35,294 nt of DNA from Spirochaetota bacterium (GCA_022711355.1 JAKLFE010000046.1:1-35294), one strand, 5' to 3'. Shown: positions 8,134-16,738, counted from the stretch's first letter. The notes: a model not told the origin generated them from the sequence alone. Numbers and translations are program-made.

Positions 8134-9387
8134 TTAGCGCGAGCGGCCCTCGCCCCGCGAGGCGGATAGGGCGGCCGCGACCGCTCGGGCGTCCTCCTCG
8201 ACCAGGCCCGGGTAGGCCGCGAGGGCCTCGGCCCGGGTCCGGGGGTCGAGGGCCTGGGCCATGCCGAAGCGGAGCTTGAGCTCGAGTACCCGGCGCGCCG
8301 CGTCGCGGAGCCGCGAGCGCGGCAGCCTGCCTTCCTCCACCGCCCGGACGATGGCCGCCCGGACGGGATGGGCGCCCGAGCCGGAGCTCAGCATGAGGAG
8401 GTCGGCCCCGGCAGCGAGGGCCTCGACCGCGGCGAGCTCCGGGGGAGAGCCCGCGGAGATGGCCTTCATGTAGAGGTCGTCGGTGAGGATCAGGCCGCGG
8501 AAGCCGATCCGGCCGCGCAGCTCTCCCGCGAGGGCCGGGCGCGAGAGGGTGGCGGGCCGCTCCGGGTCGAGGGCGGGGACGATCGCGTGGGAGGCCATGA
8601 CCGCGGCCACCCCGGCGCGGGCCGCCGCCTCGAAGCGGGGCCGGTAGCCGCGCTCGTAGCCCTCCCGGTCCACGTCGAGGAGGGCCGCCCCCCGGTGGGG
8701 ATCGGAGGACTCGTTGCCGGGGAAGTGCTTGGCGACGGCCGCCGTCCCCCTCGCTTGGAGGCCTTCGATGAAGGCCCCGGCGGCGGCGTCGACCCGCGCG
8801 GCCTCGCGGCCGTAGGAGCGGTCCCCGAGGAAGGACTCGTTCCGCTCATCGAGGAGCTCCACGACGGGGGCGAGGTTCATGTTCACGCCGAGGGCCTTGA
8901 GCTCCCGGCCCGCGGCCTCGCCCAGGGCCCGGGCGTAGCGCGGCCCCCGGGCTCCCACCTCGAGGGGAGGGGGGAGGCGGGTGATCCCCTCGCCGCGGAA
9001 GCGGAAGACCGACCCCCCCTCGTGGTCGAGGGCCACGATGAGGGGGATGCCGAGGGCGGCTCCCGCGGCGGCGGCCTGGAGCTCGGCGGTGAGGGCGCCG
9101 AGGCCCGCGGGCTCGTCGGGGACGTTGCGGCCGAAGAGGAGGACGGCGCCGAGGGGCATGGAGCCGAGGAGGGCGCGGCTCTCGGCCGAGAGCGCGCGCG
9201 AGCCCGAGACCCCGACCATGAGGACCTGGGCCGCCTCGCCCTCGAGGCCGAGCTCGTCGAGGAGGCGGCCCGCCTCGTCGCGCCGGCGGGCCGCCGCGGC
9301 GCGGGAGGGCAGGAGGCAGGCGGCGCACAAGGCCGCGGCGAGGGCCGCGAGGAGGAGGGCGCGGGTGAGGAAGCGAGGGGAGCGCAT
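8134..9387 (-). CDS. Glycoside hydrolase family 3 protein, NagZ-like, secreted
   Basis: 417 residues. The hydrophobic N-terminus (LLLAALAAALCAAC) is a signal peptide, possibly a lipoprotein signal with Cys21 or Cys24. The GH3 barrel shows DHEGG (121-125), KHFPG (220-224) followed by D229-P-H231, the Asp-His acid/base pair of NagZ-type enzymes, and LTDDLYM with the nucleophile Asp at 303/304. The loop between KHFPG and D-x-H is shorter than in cytosolic NagZ. These enzymes usually release beta-N-acetylglucosamine, for example from muropeptides. Export would make it a peptidoglycan- or glycan-processing enzyme outside the cytosol, unlike E. coli NagZ. It lies 5 bases behind the ParA-like gene. 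Confidence 0.88.
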   Translation of the reverse strand: MRSPRFLTRALLLAALAAALCAACLLPSRAAAARRRDEAGRLLDELGLEGEAAQVLMVGVSGSRALSAESRALLGSMPLGAVLLFGRNVPDEPAGLGALTAELQAAAAGAALGIPLIVALDHEGGSVFRFRGEGITRLPPPLEVGARGPRYARALGEAAGRELKALGVNMNLAPVVELLDERNESFLGDRSYGREAARVDAAAGAFIEGLQARGTAAVAKHFPGNESSDPHRGAALLDVDREGYERGYRPRFEAAARAGVAAVMASHAIVPALDPERPATLSRPALAGELRGRIGFRGLILTDDLYMKAISAGSPPELAAVEALAAGADLLMLSSGSGAHPVRAAIVRAVEEGRLPRSRLRDAARRVLELKLRFGMAQALDPRTRAEALAAYPGLVEEDARAVAAALSASRGEGRSR

Positions 9388-9392
9388 GGGGC

Positions 9393-10415
9393 CTAGCGCT
9401 CTTCGGCGAGGCCGAGGCCGGCTTGGCTCCGGGCCTCCTCCTCGGCGGCTCGGGCCCAGGCCTCGTCCACGAGGGCGGCGATATCGCTCCCCTCCTCGAG
9501 CAGGCCAGCCGGCCCGCCGGGGGCCGCGGCGGCGATGCGCCTGGCCACCGCGGCGACGCCGCGCGCGAAGGGCGAGGAGGGCTCGAGATCGACCAGGGGT
9601 CGGCGCGCGGCGACGCTCCTCGGCACTGCCTCGTCCTCGAGGAGGTAGCCGGCGAACTCGATCGAGAGGCCGAGGTTCTTCAAGGCGATGTCACGAAGCC
9701 TGTAGCCGAGCTCGGCGTCGCCCCCTCCCCTCCCCTGGTTCATCAGGGCGAGGGGGCGGAGGGAGCCGAGGCGCTCGAGGGCCTGCTCTCCCTCGGGAGG
9801 GAAGCGCTCGGCGAGCTCCCGCGCGAAGCCGAGGAAGGAGACGCCGGCGCCCTCGGTCTTGGCCGCGGCGAAGGCGGCCACCGCGGCGCGGCCCGGGCTC
9901 GACTCGGGGAAGGAGCGCTGGAGGAGTCGGAAGGCCGCGGTCTTGAGGAAGGAGTAGGCGTTGAGGATCGAGGTCACCTCGGGCTTGACGACGAGGATGC
10001 CGTCGCGGGCCGCGAGGAAGAAGTCGACGACGTTGTAGGAGGAGCCGGCTCCGAGGTCGAGGAGGGCGAAGTCGGCGGGGAGGGAGGAGAGCTCCTTGAG
10101 GATGCGCTTCTTCGCGAACCACTCGAGGTTGGCCGTGCCCGGCATGAGGCCGTCGCCGGGCACCAGCCAGAGCCGGTCGTAGCCCGTCTCGACGAGGAGG
10201 TCGGAGATCGAGCGCTCCTGCTTCCAGACGAGGGCGCCGAGGCCGGGGTGCTTGTTCTTGACGCCGAGGCAGGTGTGGAGGTTCGAGCCGCCGAGGTCGA
10301 GGTCGACGAGGACGACCGTCCTCCCGGCCCGCGCCAAGGCCAGGCCGAGGTTAGCCGCCAGCACGCTCTTGCCCACTCCACCCTTGCCCGAGGCGATGGG
10401 CAGCAGACGAACCAT
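9393..10415 (-). CDS. ParA/MinD-family ATPase
   Basis: 340 residues. Deviant Walker A GKGGVGKS at 10-17, switch I VDLDLGGSN and Walker B FALLDLGAGSS are those of the MinD/FlhG branch of ParA ATPases, which dimerise on ATP and position cell structures, or act as cytosolic signalling ATPases. The C-terminal ~70 residues are Ala/Glu rich and do not show a clear MinD-type membrane-targeting helix. No MinC, MinE, ParB or flagellar gene is next to it; instead it heads a unit with a glycosidase and a vWA protein. ATG 10415 has a GGGGAGGA ribosome-binding site. The family assignment is firm, the cargo unknown. Confidence 0.88.
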   Translation of the reverse strand: MVRLLPIASGKGGVGKSVLAANLGLALARAGRTVVLVDLDLGGSNLHTCLGVKNKHPGLGALVWKQERSISDLLVETGYDRLWLVPGDGLMPGTANLEWFAKKRILKELSSLPADFALLDLGAGSSYNVVDFFLAARDGILVVKPEVTSILNAYSFLKTAAFRLLQRSFPESSPGRAAVAAFAAAKTEGAGVSFLGFARELAERFPPEGEQALERLGSLRPLALMNQGRGGGDAELGYRLRDIALKNLGLSIEFAGYLLEDEAVPRSVAARRPLVDLEPSSPFARGVAAVARRIAAAAPGGPAGLLEEGSDIAALVDEAWARAAEEEARSQAGLGLAEER

Positions 10416-10433
10416 CCCGCGTCCTCCCCGAGG

Positions 10434-10463
10434 AATCTACCCCGGGGCCGGCGGAGGGCACAA
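10434..10463 (-). promoter_or_regulatory. Promoter of the ParA-GH3-vWA unit
   Basis: Minus strand TTGTGC (10458-10463), 18-base spacer, TAGATT (10434-10439, the same -10 box as ptsI). It gives a leader of about 12 bases holding the Shine-Dalgarno sequence of the ATPase gene. Confidence 0.5.
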
Positions 10464-10518
10464 GCCCCGCCGCCTCGCCGGGCGGCTCCGGCGCTGTCCA
10501 CGGCCCCGCCCATCATGC

Positions 10519-10524
10519 TATCCT
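10519..10524 (+). promoter_or_regulatory. Candidate -10 box directly before the PEGA gene
   Basis: TATCCT lies 7 bases before the second in-frame ATG (10532) and 1 base before the first (10526). The only -35 candidate, TGTCCA at 10495-10500 with an 18-base spacer, is weak. TATCCT is also the -10 box proposed for the Nudix gene. If real, the transcript would be leaderless from ATG 10532. Confidence 0.35.
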
Positions 10525-10525
10525 T

Positions 10526-12112
10526 ATGCCCATGCACGCGCGCCGCGGCCTCCTCGCAGCCCTCGCCCTCGCCCTGGCGGCCCGGCCCTCGCCGGCCCAG
10601 CCTGGGGCCCCCGACGCGGGACGCGAGGCCGAGGTCCTCGTCGAGGTCGAGCGCCTGGCCGCCCCCGAGAACCGGGCGGCCCTCGTCGTGACCGTCTCCG
10701 TCAAGGCCGCCAAGCTCAGCCTGAACCGCCAGGAGATGGGCAAGGCTCCCTACGAGAGCCGGGAGCTCCTGCCGGGCAGCTACCTCGTCGAGGTGAGCGC
10801 CCCCGGCTATCGGAGCCTCTCCCGCTCCTTCGAGCTCGCCGAGCGGAGCGAGACCCGCCTCCACGTCGTCCTCGTCCCGGCCACCGGCTGGGCCTCCTTC
10901 GCCCTCTCGCCCGCGGACGCCGAGCTCCTCGTCGACGGGGCGGCCCTCGAGCTCGGCCCGGGCGGCGGCAGGACCGAGCTCCCCGTCGGCCGCCACGCGG
11001 TCGCGGCCAGGCGCTTCGGCTTCGAGCGGCGCGAGCTCCTCCTGTCGGTGGCCGAAGACCAGGAGAGCTCGATCTCCCTCGAGCTCTCCCCGGCGCCCTT
11101 CGCGGTGAAGGCGCTCCGCCCCTCGCGGCCCTCCTTCAATCCCGCCGCCGCCGGCGAGCTCGGCAAGGCCCTGATCCGCTTCGAGGCGAGCGCCCCCGGC
11201 TCGGCGCGGCTCGAGATCCGCGACGCCGCGGGCCTCCTGGTCGCCTCCGCGGACTTTCCGAGCCTCGAGACCTGGGAGCTGTCCTTCGCCTGGGATGGCC
11301 GCGGCCCCGACGGCCTCCCCCTCCCCGACGGGAACTACCTGATCGGCCTCGCCGCCTCCCCGGCCCCGGGCGCGGAGGCCTCGGACCCCCTCGCCCTGAG
11401 CTCCTCGATACGCATCGATTCCTCCCTGCGGATCGGCGCCGCCGGCAGCCTCGCCGCCATGCCCGGCTCCCTCCTCTTCCCCGACCCGAGCCCCTCCCCG
11501 GCCAAGTCCTTCTCCGCCGAGCTCGCCTGGCTCCTCCCCTCCTCGGGCATGGCCGACTCGGCCTTCGCCCTCGGCGCCGGCCTATCCCTCGGCGGCAAGG
11601 CCCAGCTCGGCCTCGGCCTGGCCGCGGAGACTGAGGGCGAGCCGAAGGCCGACCTCGGCCTCTCCCTCCTCCTCGCCCTGGCCAAGGCCGGTCCGGCGGC
11701 CCTCGGGGCCTACGCCCGCGGCACCTGGAGTTCGGCAGATGAGCCCCTCCTCCCGGGCTCGGCGAGCGGGATCGAGCTCTCCCTCCCCCTCTCCCTCGCC
11801 GCCGACTCCCTCAGCCTCGGCCTCTCTCCCGGCCTCCGTCTGGAACTCGGCTCCTCCTCGCCCGAGGCCCTTCCCCTGGCCCGGGCCGGAGCCTGGGTGG
11901 CGCGTCCCCGCTGGAGGGCCGGCCTCTCCGGCGAGCTGGCCTTCGAGGCCTCCGGCGGGCTTAGGCCCTCCTGGCCCGCCCTGCTCTGCGCCGAGGCGAG
12001 GCTCCTCCCCGGCCCCGGCCCCCTGGCCGCCTCGGCCTACCTCCTCGCCGGGCTCGAACCGGGCGCCTCGCCCTCCCTCTCCTTCGGCCTCGGCCTCGGC
12101 TTCGCCCCCTGA
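10526..12112 (+). CDS. PEGA-domain envelope protein with C-terminal beta-barrel-like region
   Basis: 528 residues. A signal peptide (LLAALALALAARPSPAQ) is followed by a PEGA repeat (about 55-105, LPGSYLVEVSAPGYRS), a second, weaker PEGA-like module (about 125-182, LPVGRHAVAARRFGFERRELLL), an FlgD-type Ig module (about 222-275, AWDGRGPDGLPLPDGNYLIGL), and about 200 residues of alternating Gly/Leu/Ala/Ser strands ending in LSFGLGLGFAP. The last part resembles an outer-membrane beta-barrel, with the aromatic residue close to the C-terminus. Two ATGs lie two codons apart (10526 and 10532) and neither has a ribosome-binding site. It leads a plus-strand unit; the next gene starts 8 bases on. An outer-membrane surface or sensing role is inferred. 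Confidence 0.75.
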   Translation: MPMHARRGLLAALALALAARPSPAQPGAPDAGREAEVLVEVERLAAPENRAALVVTVSVKAAKLSLNRQEMGKAPYESRELLPGSYLVEVSAPGYRSLSRSFELAERSETRLHVVLVPATGWASFALSPADAELLVDGAALELGPGGGRTELPVGRHAVAARRFGFERRELLLSVAEDQESSISLELSPAPFAVKALRPSRPSFNPAAAGELGKALIRFEASAPGSARLEIRDAAGLLVASADFPSLETWELSFAWDGRGPDGLPLPDGNYLIGLAASPAPGAEASDPLALSSSIRIDSSLRIGAAGSLAAMPGSLLFPDPSPSPAKSFSAELAWLLPSSGMADSAFALGAGLSLGGKAQLGLGLAAETEGEPKADLGLSLLLALAKAGPAALGAYARGTWSSADEPLLPGSASGIELSLPLSLAADSLSLGLSPGLRLELGSSSPEALPLARAGAWVARPRWRAGLSGELAFEASGGLRPSWPALLCAEARLLPGPGPLAASAYLLAGLEPGASPSLSFGLGLGFAP

Positions 12113-12120
12113 TCGCGCCC

Positions 12121-13269
12121 ATGAAAAGCAAGGTCGCCATAGTCCGCTGCGCGGCGTATGAGCCCGCACTCCTCGACCGCTCCCTCGCCGAGGCGGTCGA
12201 GCTCGCCCCCCTGCCCGAGCTCCGCGGGGCCTCGGTCCTCGTCAAGCCCAACCTCCTCAACGCCTCGGCCCCGGAGCGGGCGGTCACCACCCGCCCGGAG
12301 CTCCTCGCGGCCTTCCTCCGCCTCCTCAAGGCCCGGGGCGCGGGCCGCCTGACCGTGGGCGACTCCCCTGGCTTCCACCCCCAGGAGGCCGCTGGCCGGC
12401 GCTCGGGCCTCAGGGAGGCGGCCGAGGCGGAAGGGGCCGCCTGGGTCGACTTCGCCGAGGCCCGCGAGCTCGAGTACCCCGAGGGCAGGCGCGTCAAGCG
12501 CTTCTCCCTCGCCGCGGCCCTGGGCGAGGCCGATCTCCTCGTGACCCTGCCCAAGCTCAAGACCCACGGCCTCCTGCGCTACACGGGGGCGATCAAGAAC
12601 CTCTTCGGCCTCGTCCCGGGCCTGGGCAAGAGCGCCTACCACCTCCGCTTCCCCGATCCCGGGGACTTCGGCGCCATGCTCGTCGACCTCGCCCTCGCGG
12701 CCAGGCCGGCCTACGCCCTCATGGACGCGGTCATCGCCATGGAGGGCCGCGGGCCCAACAACGGCAGGCCACGCCAGGTCGGCCTGGTCCTCGGCTCGCC
12801 CGATCCCCTTGCCCTCGACTGGGCCGCGGCGTCGCTCATCGGCTACGACCCGGCCGGCATCGCCTACCTCGCCGAGGCGGCCGCCCGCTGCGCCGCGGCC
12901 GGCGGCCCCTGGATAGGCGGGGCCGCGGACATCGAGTACCCGGGCCTGGCTCCCGAGGGGGCCTCGCCCGGCCGCTTCGAGCTCGTCGGCGCGGCCGCCG
13001 GCAGCGCCGACATCTTCGCGGCCATGCTGCCCGGTTTCGCCCATCGCGTCGTGCGCAACCTCGCCTCGCCCCGGCCCTTCTTCGACCGCCGCCGCTGCAC
13101 GGCCTGCGGGGCCTGCGTCCGCATATGCCCGCCCGGAGCCCTCGAGCTCGCCGCCGGGGCCGATGGCCGGCGACGCGTGGCCATCGACCGCGGAAAGTGC
13201 ATCCGCTGCTACTGCTGCGACGAGATCTGCCCCTCGGACGCCATCCATCTGGCGAGGAGGCCCTGGTGA
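12121..13269 (+). CDS. DUF362 domain protein with two [4Fe-4S] clusters
   Basis: 382 residues. The N-terminal ~300 residues match DUF362: VLVKPNLL, a GDSPGF loop, LPKLKTHGLLRYTGAIKNLFG and AMDAVIAMEGRGP-like stretches. The C-terminus is a bacterial ferredoxin module with CTACGACVRICP and CIRCYCCDEICP, enough for two [4Fe-4S] clusters. Proteins of this architecture are common in anaerobes and probably take part in low-potential electron transfer, but no reaction is established. Its TGA overlaps the fumarase GTG (GTGA), so the two are probably translated together; an electron donor or Fe-S assembly role for the oxygen-sensitive fumarase is a speculation from context. Confidence 0.88.
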   Translation: MKSKVAIVRCAAYEPALLDRSLAEAVELAPLPELRGASVLVKPNLLNASAPERAVTTRPELLAAFLRLLKARGAGRLTVGDSPGFHPQEAAGRRSGLREAAEAEGAAWVDFAEARELEYPEGRRVKRFSLAAALGEADLLVTLPKLKTHGLLRYTGAIKNLFGLVPGLGKSAYHLRFPDPGDFGAMLVDLALAARPAYALMDAVIAMEGRGPNNGRPRQVGLVLGSPDPLALDWAAASLIGYDPAGIAYLAEAAARCAAAGGPWIGGAADIEYPGLAPEGASPGRFELVGAAAGSADIFAAMLPGFAHRVVRNLASPRPFFDRRRCTACGACVRICPPGALELAAGADGRRRVAIDRGKCIRCYCCDEICPSDAIHLARRPW

Positions 13270-14897
13270 GCCACCATCCCATCGACGAGCTCGTGAGCTT
13301 CGGCCCTATCGAGGACTACGAGCGCCTCGAGCTCCCCGCCCCCGAGCCGGTGGAGCTCGGGCCCGGCCGAGCCGCCGGGGAGGCCGGCCCGGCCTTCTTC
13401 CTTCCCTCGGCCGAGCTCGAGGAGCTCGCGCGGCGCGCCTTCTCCGCCATAGCCTTCCGCCTGCCCCGGGCCCACGTCCGGGCCCTGGCCGAGGCGGCCT
13501 CCGACCCCGAGGCCTCGGAGGCCGACCGCTTCGTCGCGTTCTCCCTCCTGCGCAACGCGGCGATCGCGGCCGAGGGAACGCTGCCCCTCTGCCAGGACAC
13601 GGGCACCGCGGTCGCCTACGGCTGGAAGGGCGCGGCCCTCCTCACCGACGGGAGGGACGAGGGGGCCATCGCGGCGGGAGCGGCCGCGGCCTATGCCGCC
13701 CATCGCCTCCGCGCCTCGCAGCTCGGCCCGAAGGGATTCATCGCCGAGTCGAACACCCGCGACAACCTGCCCGCCATGATCGAGCTCCGCGCCGCGGGCG
13801 GGGGCGAGTACCGGCTCTGCTTCGCCGCCAAGGGCGGGGGCTCGGCCAACCGGACGAGCCTGTCGATGGAGAGCCCCTCCCTCCTCGACGAGGCGGCCCT
13901 CGAGGCCAAGCTGCGCGAGCGGGTCCTCGGCCTCGGCGCATCGGGCTGCCCTCCCTACCGCATCTCGGCCGTCCTCGGCGGCTCCTCGCCCGACCAGGCC
14001 CTCAGGGTCCTCGCCCTGGCGGGGCTCGGCCTCCTCGACGGCCTCGCCGGCGAGGCGGGGGGCGATGGCCGGCCCCTCCGCGACCGGGCCTGGGAGTCGA
14101 GGATCGAGGCCATGGCCCGCTCGAGCGGGGTCGGGGCCCAGTTCGGGGGCAGCCGGATGGCCCTGGACGCCCGGGTCCTCCGGCTCCCGCGCCACGCCGC
14201 GAGCCTTCCCCTCGCCTTCGGCATCTCCTGTTCCGCGCATCGCGTCGCCAAGGCCCTCGTCCGCCCCGACGGGCTCTACCTCGAGCGCCTCGAGGCCGAT
14301 CCAGCGCGCCTGCTGCCCGCCGGGGAGCCGGCCCTGCCGGGAGCGCGCCGCGTCGACCTGGACCGGCCCCAGGCCGAGCTCGCCGCCGAGCTCGCCGCCC
14401 TCCCCCTGGGCTCCTTCCTCCTCCTGTCGGGCACCGTCGTGGCGGCCCGCGACGCCGCCCACGCCCGCTTCCGCGCCCTCGCGGCCTCGGGCGCGGCCCT
14501 GCCGGCCTACCTCTCGCGCCACCCGGTCTTCTACGCGGGCCCCACCGAGGCGGCCCCCGGCCTGGCCTCGGGCTCCTTCGGCCCGACGACGGCCGGGCGC
14601 ATGGACGCCTACCTAGACGGGCTCATGGCCCGGGGCGCGAGCCTGGTGAGCATCGCGAAGGGGGGCCGCTCCCCCGCGGCCCGGGCCGCCATCGCTTCCC
14701 GCGGCGGGGCCTACCTCGGCTGCGTGGGCGGGGCTGCCGCCCTCGCCGCCCGGGAGCACGTCCTCTCGAGCGAGGTAGTCGACTACCCCGAGCTCGGCAT
14801 GGAAGCGGTGCGCCTCGTCGTCCTCCGCGAGCTCCCGGCCATCCTCCTGGCCAACGCCTCGGGCAAGGACTTCTACGAGGAGGCCCGGAGGTGCTGA
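13266..14897 (+). CDS. Class I fumarate hydratase family protein (Fe-S hydro-lyase)
   Basis: 543 residues as a single fused alpha-beta chain. The alpha region shows TLPLCQDTGT (C109), ASGCPPYRISAVLGG (C228) and ISCSAHR (C322), the three Cys positions that hold the [4Fe-4S] cluster in FumA-type enzymes, plus FIAESNTRDNLP. The beta swivel domain carries FYAGPTEAAPG, SFGPTTAGRMDAY and IAKGGRS. The expected reaction is reversible hydration of fumarate to malate; relatives act on tartrate or mesaconate, so the substrate is not certain. The open frame begins at 13125, but GTG 13266 has a GAGGAGG site inside the previous gene and overlaps its stop. The MFS gene start overlaps its own stop. Confidence 0.88.
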   Translation: MSHHPIDELVSFGPIEDYERLELPAPEPVELGPGRAAGEAGPAFFLPSAELEELARRAFSAIAFRLPRAHVRALAEAASDPEASEADRFVAFSLLRNAAIAAEGTLPLCQDTGTAVAYGWKGAALLTDGRDEGAIAAGAAAAYAAHRLRASQLGPKGFIAESNTRDNLPAMIELRAAGGGEYRLCFAAKGGGSANRTSLSMESPSLLDEAALEAKLRERVLGLGASGCPPYRISAVLGGSSPDQALRVLALAGLGLLDGLAGEAGGDGRPLRDRAWESRIEAMARSSGVGAQFGGSRMALDARVLRLPRHAASLPLAFGISCSAHRVAKALVRPDGLYLERLEADPARLLPAGEPALPGARRVDLDRPQAELAAELAALPLGSFLLLSGTVVAARDAAHARFRALAASGAALPAYLSRHPVFYAGPTEAAPGLASGSFGPTTAGRMDAYLDGLMARGASLVSIAKGGRSPAARAAIASRGGAYLGCVGGAAALAAREHVLSSEVVDYPELGMEAVRLVVLRELPAILLANASGKDFYEEARRC

Positions 14898-16072
14898 AGG
14901 GAGCGGCGGGACGCTACTCCCTCGCCTACCTGGCCCTCTTCGCCATCTACGGGATAGTCTCGCCCTACCTCCCGGTCCTCCTCCGCGGCCTCGGCTACGG
15001 CCCAGCGGCCCTCGGCCTCCTCCTCGCCCTCTTCGAGGTCGCGGGCATCATAGGCCCCCTCGTCCTGACCGCCGGCGCCGACGCGCGCTCGCGAGGCGGG
15101 GGCTCGGGCTCGAGGCCCCTCCTCGCGGGGACGGCCCTCTGCGTCCTCGCCTCGCTTCCCGGCCTCGCCCTGCCCCTGGGGCCGGCCGCGACCGCCCTGA
15201 GCCTCGTCCTCCTGGCCCTGGGACTGAAGACGATGGTCCCCCTCATGGACGCCCTGGTCAGCTCCTACGCGGCCTCCCGCGGCCCCGCCCTGCGGGGCGG
15301 CTACGGGAGGATCCGAGCCCCGGGCACCCTCGGCTTCATCGCCGCCGCCCTCGCCCTCCAGGCCGCCCCGGCCGCGGTCTCTTCCTCGCCGCCCGTCCTC
15401 GCCGCCTGCATGGGCCTCGCTACCCTCGCCTTCCTCGCCGCGGCCCTGGCCCTGCCCGCGCCCCCGGCCTCGGCCGGGCCCTCGCCAGCGGGCCGCGCGC
15501 CCAAGCGAAGGGCCGACCCGGCCTTCGCCCTCGGCATCGCGATCATCGCCCTCAACCGCATGTCCATGGCCCCGATCAACTCCTTCCTCGCCCTCTACGC
15601 GAAGGAGGATCTCGGGCTCGACGCGGCGGGGGCCATCTGGGCCATCTCCGCCTCCGCGGAGATACCCTTCATGCTGGCGGCGGGGCGCTTCATCGCGAGG
15701 CGGGGGCCGATGCCGACCATCGCCCTCTCCTCGGTCGCCATCGTCGCGCGCCTCGCCCTGTACACCATCTTCCCCTCCTTCGGGGGCATCGCGGCGGCCC
15801 AGCTCCTCCACTCCCTTTGCTACGGGCTCTACCTCCCGGCGGCCATCCGCTTCGTGGCCGAACGCTTCCCGCCCGAGCGGCAGGCCACGGGCATGGCGAT
15901 CTACATGGGGGCGGGGGTGGGCCTGCCCGCCGTGCTCGGCAGCGCCATCGGAGGCTATGTGGTGGAGGCCTGGGGCTATACGACCCTCTTCCTGTCCTTC
16001 ACCCTCTTCGCCCTGGCCTCGCTCGCGCTCTGGGCGGGGACGAGGGCCCGCTTCGAGCGGAGCGCCGCCTAG
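14891..16072 (+). CDS. MFS permease, HcaT/MFS_1-like
   Basis: 393 residues with about 12 hydrophobic segments and a basic central loop (GRAPKRRADP) dividing two six-helix halves, as in the major facilitator superfamily. The YLALFAIYGIVSPYLPVLLRGLGYGPAALG start and ALIYA-type repeats resemble the MFS_1-like group that contains phenylpropionate (HcaT) and nucleoside-type permeases. GTG 14891 overlaps the fumarase stop by 7 bases, with GGAG upstream, so coupling is likely. Context suggests export or import of an organic acid connected with the fumarase, but the substrate is not deducible. Its TAG shares the CTAG tetranucleotide with the converging Nudix gene, leaving no room for a terminator. 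Confidence 0.85.
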   Translation: MLKGAAGRYSLAYLALFAIYGIVSPYLPVLLRGLGYGPAALGLLLALFEVAGIIGPLVLTAGADARSRGGGSGSRPLLAGTALCVLASLPGLALPLGPAATALSLVLLALGLKTMVPLMDALVSSYAASRGPALRGGYGRIRAPGTLGFIAAALALQAAPAAVSSSPPVLAACMGLATLAFLAAALALPAPPASAGPSPAGRAPKRRADPAFALGIAIIALNRMSMAPINSFLALYAKEDLGLDAAGAIWAISASAEIPFMLAAGRFIARRGPMPTIALSSVAIVARLALYTIFPSFGGIAAAQLLHSLCYGLYLPAAIRFVAERFPPERQATGMAIYMGAGVGLPAVLGSAIGGYVVEAWGYTTLFLSFTLFALASLALWAGTRARFERSAA

Positions 16073-16686
16073 AGCCCGGCCGAGGGGCGGGAGGCGAGCT
16101 CCCGCTCGGCGGCCGAACGGGAGCGAAGCTCCCGCTCGGCGAGGTAGAGGGCGACCACCATGAGGGCGTGCGAGTACTGGCCCTTCCCCATCCGCTCGCG
16201 GACCTCCCCGACCGGGACGAGGAAGGCGTCGACCAGCTCGTGCTCGTCGAGGCAGACCCGGCCCTCGGGCTCGCAGCCCTCGGCCAGGAAGACGTGGAAT
16301 CGGTTGCCCATGAAGGCGGGATTGGGGTAGGTCCAGCCGAGGTCCGTCATGCTCCGGGCCCGGTAGCCCGTCTCCTCCTCGAGCTCGCGGGCCGCGGCCG
16401 CGGCGGGCTCCTCGCCCTCCTCCACGACCCCGCCGGGAAACTCGACGGAGATCTCGTCCGAGCCGTGGCGGTACTGCCGCACCATGAGGAAGGCCGGGCC
16501 CTCGGGCCCCTCGACGAGGGGGACCACGGTGGCCCACTCGGGGGCCTCGAGGGCGACGAAGCGCCCGACCTTGCCGCCGGGGGCCTCGCAGTCCCGCTCC
16601 ACTACCTTGAAGATGCGCGTCGAGAGGAGCTCCCTCGTCGAGACCCTCCGCCACTTCAGACCGCCCGAACCATCGCCAGCGACCAT
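16069..16686 (-). CDS. Nudix hydrolase, ADP-ribose pyrophosphatase-like
   Basis: 205 residues. Residues 86-108 match the Nudix box (G, five residues, E, seven residues, REL, EE, TGY), with all Mg-binding Glu present. The fold before it (VRQYRHGSDEISVEFPGG) is that of ADP-ribose/nucleoside-diphosphate-sugar pyrophosphatases. A YPNPAFMGNRFHVFLAEG loop follows the box. The last ~20 residues contain a small internal duplication (AERELRSRSAAERELASR) from an 18-base direct repeat near 16094 and 16130. ATG 16686 is preceded by GGGAGGCGATC. The stop codon overlaps the MFS stop on the other strand. The substrate is inferred only. Confidence 0.9.
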   Translation of the reverse strand: MVAGDGSGGLKWRRVSTRELLSTRIFKVVERDCEAPGGKVGRFVALEAPEWATVVPLVEGPEGPAFLMVRQYRHGSDEISVEFPGGVVEEGEEPAAAAARELEEETGYRARSMTDLGWTYPNPAFMGNRFHVFLAEGCEPEGRVCLDEHELVDAFLVPVGEVRERMGKGQYSHALMVVALYLAERELRSRSAAERELASRPSAGL

Positions 16687-16706
16687 GATCGCCTCCCGCG
16701 AGCCCC

Positions 16707-16736
16707 AGGATAGTCCGCTCGGAGCAGGAGCGGCAA
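16707..16736 (-). promoter_or_regulatory. Promoter of the Nudix gene
   Basis: Minus strand TTGCCG (16731-16736), 18-base spacer, TATCCT (16707-16712). The expected start lies about 15 bases before ATG 16686, after which the Shine-Dalgarno sequence follows. The -35 box touches the last codons region of the CAP gene. Confidence 0.5.
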
Positions 16737-16738
16737 GG

